Below are positions 62,777 through 64,000 of a stretch of 64,000 nucleotides of DNA, in pieces. The notes under the pieces were generated by a model, which was not told the DNA's origin, did no database searches, and saw only the letters and a list, made by a program, of their open reading frames with translations. Both the position numbers and the translations under genes were made by a program. Origin of the DNA: Gemmatimonas sp. (lineage in GTDB: Bacteria; Gemmatimonadota; Gemmatimonadetes; Gemmatimonadales; Gemmatimonadaceae); assembly GCF_027531815.1 (NCBI RefSeq), contig NZ_JAPZSK010000005.1, positions 243,985 to 307,984 on the forward strand, written 5' to 3'. Position 1 is the stretch's first letter. The number at the start of each line of letters is the position of its first letter.

Positions 62777-62848
62777 CTGGCCGCCCGTCGGCGTTGCGCG
62801 CTGAGGGGCTGCGCTGCGGTGCGTCACCGTCGGCGCCGGTCGCGCACC

Positions 62849-63628
62849 CTAGTCGCGCGGTGCCCACAACCGCTGCGTATCGGCGAGGGCGAGTTCGCAG
62901 CAGAACGCGGCGATGCGCTCCACGGCCCGCGCCATGAACGTCGCCCCTGACTCGGCGCTGGCCGCGCGTGGGTTGCCCACGCCGGTATCGTGCGTGGCCT
63001 GGGTCCACCGGCGCGGCATCCACGCCACACCGGTGCGCACCCCCTCGAGCGTGCTGGGGTAGCTGCGTCCATCCCCCCACGTGGTGCGATCGGCCTCGAC
63101 CAGATGCGGCGCCACGTGCAGCATGGCGGCCGTCTCGAGTTCACCGGCGTGGTCACCGGGTTCGGTGAACTGCGCGTGATCGGCCGCCTGCCACCAGTTC
63201 ACGATGGCGAGCATGATGGGGGTGGACGGCTGCAGCTCGCGCACGAGGGCGCGCAGCTCGTTGCCTCCGTGCGCGTTGAGCAGCACGAGGGCGCGCACAC
63301 CGTGCGGTTCGAGGCTGCCGATCACATCGCGCACGATGGCCAGCTGGGTGCTGGGCATGACGTTGATGGTGAGCGGCAGGTCGAGCTGGGTGGTGTTCAC
63401 GCCGAAGGGTACGGCGGGGAGTGCAACCACCTTGGTGCCCCGCGCGATGCACGCGGCGGCAACGCGCGCGGCAACCTCGCTGCCGAGGATGGTGTCGGTG
63501 CCGTACGGCAGATGCGTGTTGTGCGGCTCGGTGGCGCCGAACGGCAACAGCGCCACGGGCCACGTCTTATCGCGAATCTGCGGGAAGGAGCATTCATGCA
63601 GGACGCCGGGCCGGCGGGACTCGCTCAT
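62849..63628 (-). CDS. creatininase-family amidohydrolase
   Basis: A 259-residue creatininase-fold enzyme. The metal-site motifs are GATEPHNTHLPYGTD (Glu, His and Asp ligands, about 33-47), VLLNAHGGNE, and GDHAGELETAAML. ATG 63628 starts directly into the family sequence; the open frame continues upstream to 63670 through G-rich repeats and was rejected. Family members hydrolyse cyclic amides (creatinine) or act in the biosynthesis of mycofactocin-type and riboflavin/F420-like compounds. The substrate here is not determinable. It is convergent with nadE (72-base gap). Confidence 0.85.
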   Translation of the reverse strand: MSESRRPGVLHECSFPQIRDKTWPVALLPFGATEPHNTHLPYGTDTILGSEVAARVAAACIARGTKVVALPAVPFGVNTTQLDLPLTINVMPSTQLAIVRDVIGSLEPHGVRALVLLNAHGGNELRALVRELQPSTPIMLAIVNWWQAADHAQFTEPGDHAGELETAAMLHVAPHLVEADRTTWGDGRSYPSTLEGVRTGVAWMPRRWTQATHDTGVGNPRAASAESGATFMARAVERIAAFCCELALADTQRLWAPRD

Positions 63629-64000
63629 TTTTCGTGGTCGGGGTCGGGGGTGTGGTCGCGGCACTGCCACGACGGTCGGGGTACTGCCACAGCGGTCGGG
63701 GCACCGCCACTACGGTCGGGGTCTTCCTCCAGTCGGGGTTTGGGCCCGGGTCGGGGTCTCTACCGCAGTCGGGGTCGGGGCTCCGGTCTGGCCGACGCTG
63801 CGCTGGGCGTCTGGGGGCGGCGGTCGGGGGGGCGTTGGTCGGCGTGGTGTGCCCCGACAGATAGCGCTGGCCTCGACCCTGACCCCGACGCCTCCTGTCT
63901 TGGTCCGCGCTCCGGGCTGGCCCGCCCGGCGGCGGGGGGGGGTGGGGGGGGGGGCGGGGGGGGGGGGGGGCGGGGGGGGGCGGGGGGGGGGGGGGGGGGG
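63629..64000. repeat. G-rich tandem repeats ending in near-pure poly-G
   Basis: This 372-base stretch upstream of the creatininase gene has no gene. From about 63673 to 63720 a 20-base unit beginning CGGTCGGGG and ending CTGCCACAG or similar repeats with variation, and GGTCGGGG-like words continue to about 63790. From about 63930 to the end the sequence is almost only G with a few C and T. The repeats are probably genuine; the poly-G end looks like a sequencing or contig-end artefact. Confidence 0.8.

Noticed and set aside
60797..62827. A long leftward frame opposite nadE
   Set aside because: It is the antisense of an intact NAD synthetase and shows no protein motifs.
63673..63792. CRISPR-like array from regularly spaced repeats
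   Set aside because: The period is only 20 bases with no spacers between units and no cas genes are present; it is a plain tandem repeat.
1..64000. tRNA, rRNA, insertion sequences, prophage or integrase genes
   Set aside because: I looked for cloverleaf ends, transposase or integrase motifs and flanking repeats and found none I could support; the window reads as ordinary core chromosome with a few unusual loci.

Overview
The window looks like chromosomal DNA of a high-GC, outer-membrane-bearing, aerobic heterotroph, most probably a Gemmatimonas-like member of the Gemmatimonadota. This is inferred from gene content: TonB receptors, a FecR/ECF-sigma pair, a PorV/PorQ-type barrel, a VPS10-like Asp-box protein, long Ser/Thr kinases and a protease-propeller-barrel fusion. 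No rRNA or tRNA gene is present to confirm it. Coding density is high, genes lie on both strands, GTG starts are common, and several convergent pairs end in GC-rich hairpins, most without a T-run.

Layout. 1-3978: a TonB receptor with an STN signalling domain (C-terminus outside the window), its FecR anti-sigma regulator, and a divergent ECF sigma gene. 4074-8672: a lipoprotein, a PorV-like barrel, a PlsC-like acyltransferase and a soluble hybrid histidine kinase. 8844-12344: beta-oxidation pair (FadN-type dehydrogenase/hydratase and thiolase), closed by a bidirectional terminator. 12443-15613: large secreted Asp-box protein. 15689-18851: an acyl-CoA dehydrogenase/SDR/APH-kinase-like operon that fits the same fatty-acid theme. 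18909-24177: 5'-nucleotidase-like lipoprotein, dienelactone hydrolase, IspH, a universal stress protein and a purine NTP phosphatase. 24270-27137: CGNR regulator, coiled-coil protein, ECF sigma factor, and a TetR regulator preceded by two near-identical palindromes.

27359-37463: DEIH helicase with an RGG-like tail, secreted Asp/Gly-repeat protein, phosphofructokinase, orphan pseudopilin, RhlE helicase, an unrecognised 394-residue protein, a Spy/CpxP-like protein, an alpha/beta hydrolase lacking its nucleophilic Ser, and a short TPR protein. 37503-44723: two paralogous Ser/Thr kinases, then divergent lon with an insertion before its Walker A motif. 44917-52165: an ABC ATPase with no permease beside it, a porin, a decayed remnant of a second ABC ATPase, a metalloprotease/TolB/beta-barrel fusion, a small barrel protein, and a lipid-anchored SPFH protein.

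52543-57100 is the most distinctive block: four touching genes encoding an AztD-like propeller lipoprotein, a ZnuD-like TonB receptor and two His-containing lipoproteins. It is best read as a metal (probably zinc) capture system of the outer envelope, with a palindrome in the upstream control region. 57228-63628 holds a GNAT/class V aminotransferase fusion, a class A penicillin-binding protein, glutamine-dependent NAD synthetase and a creatininase-family amidohydrolase. The last 370 bases are G-rich repeats ending in a near-pure poly-G stretch that is probably an assembly or read artefact.
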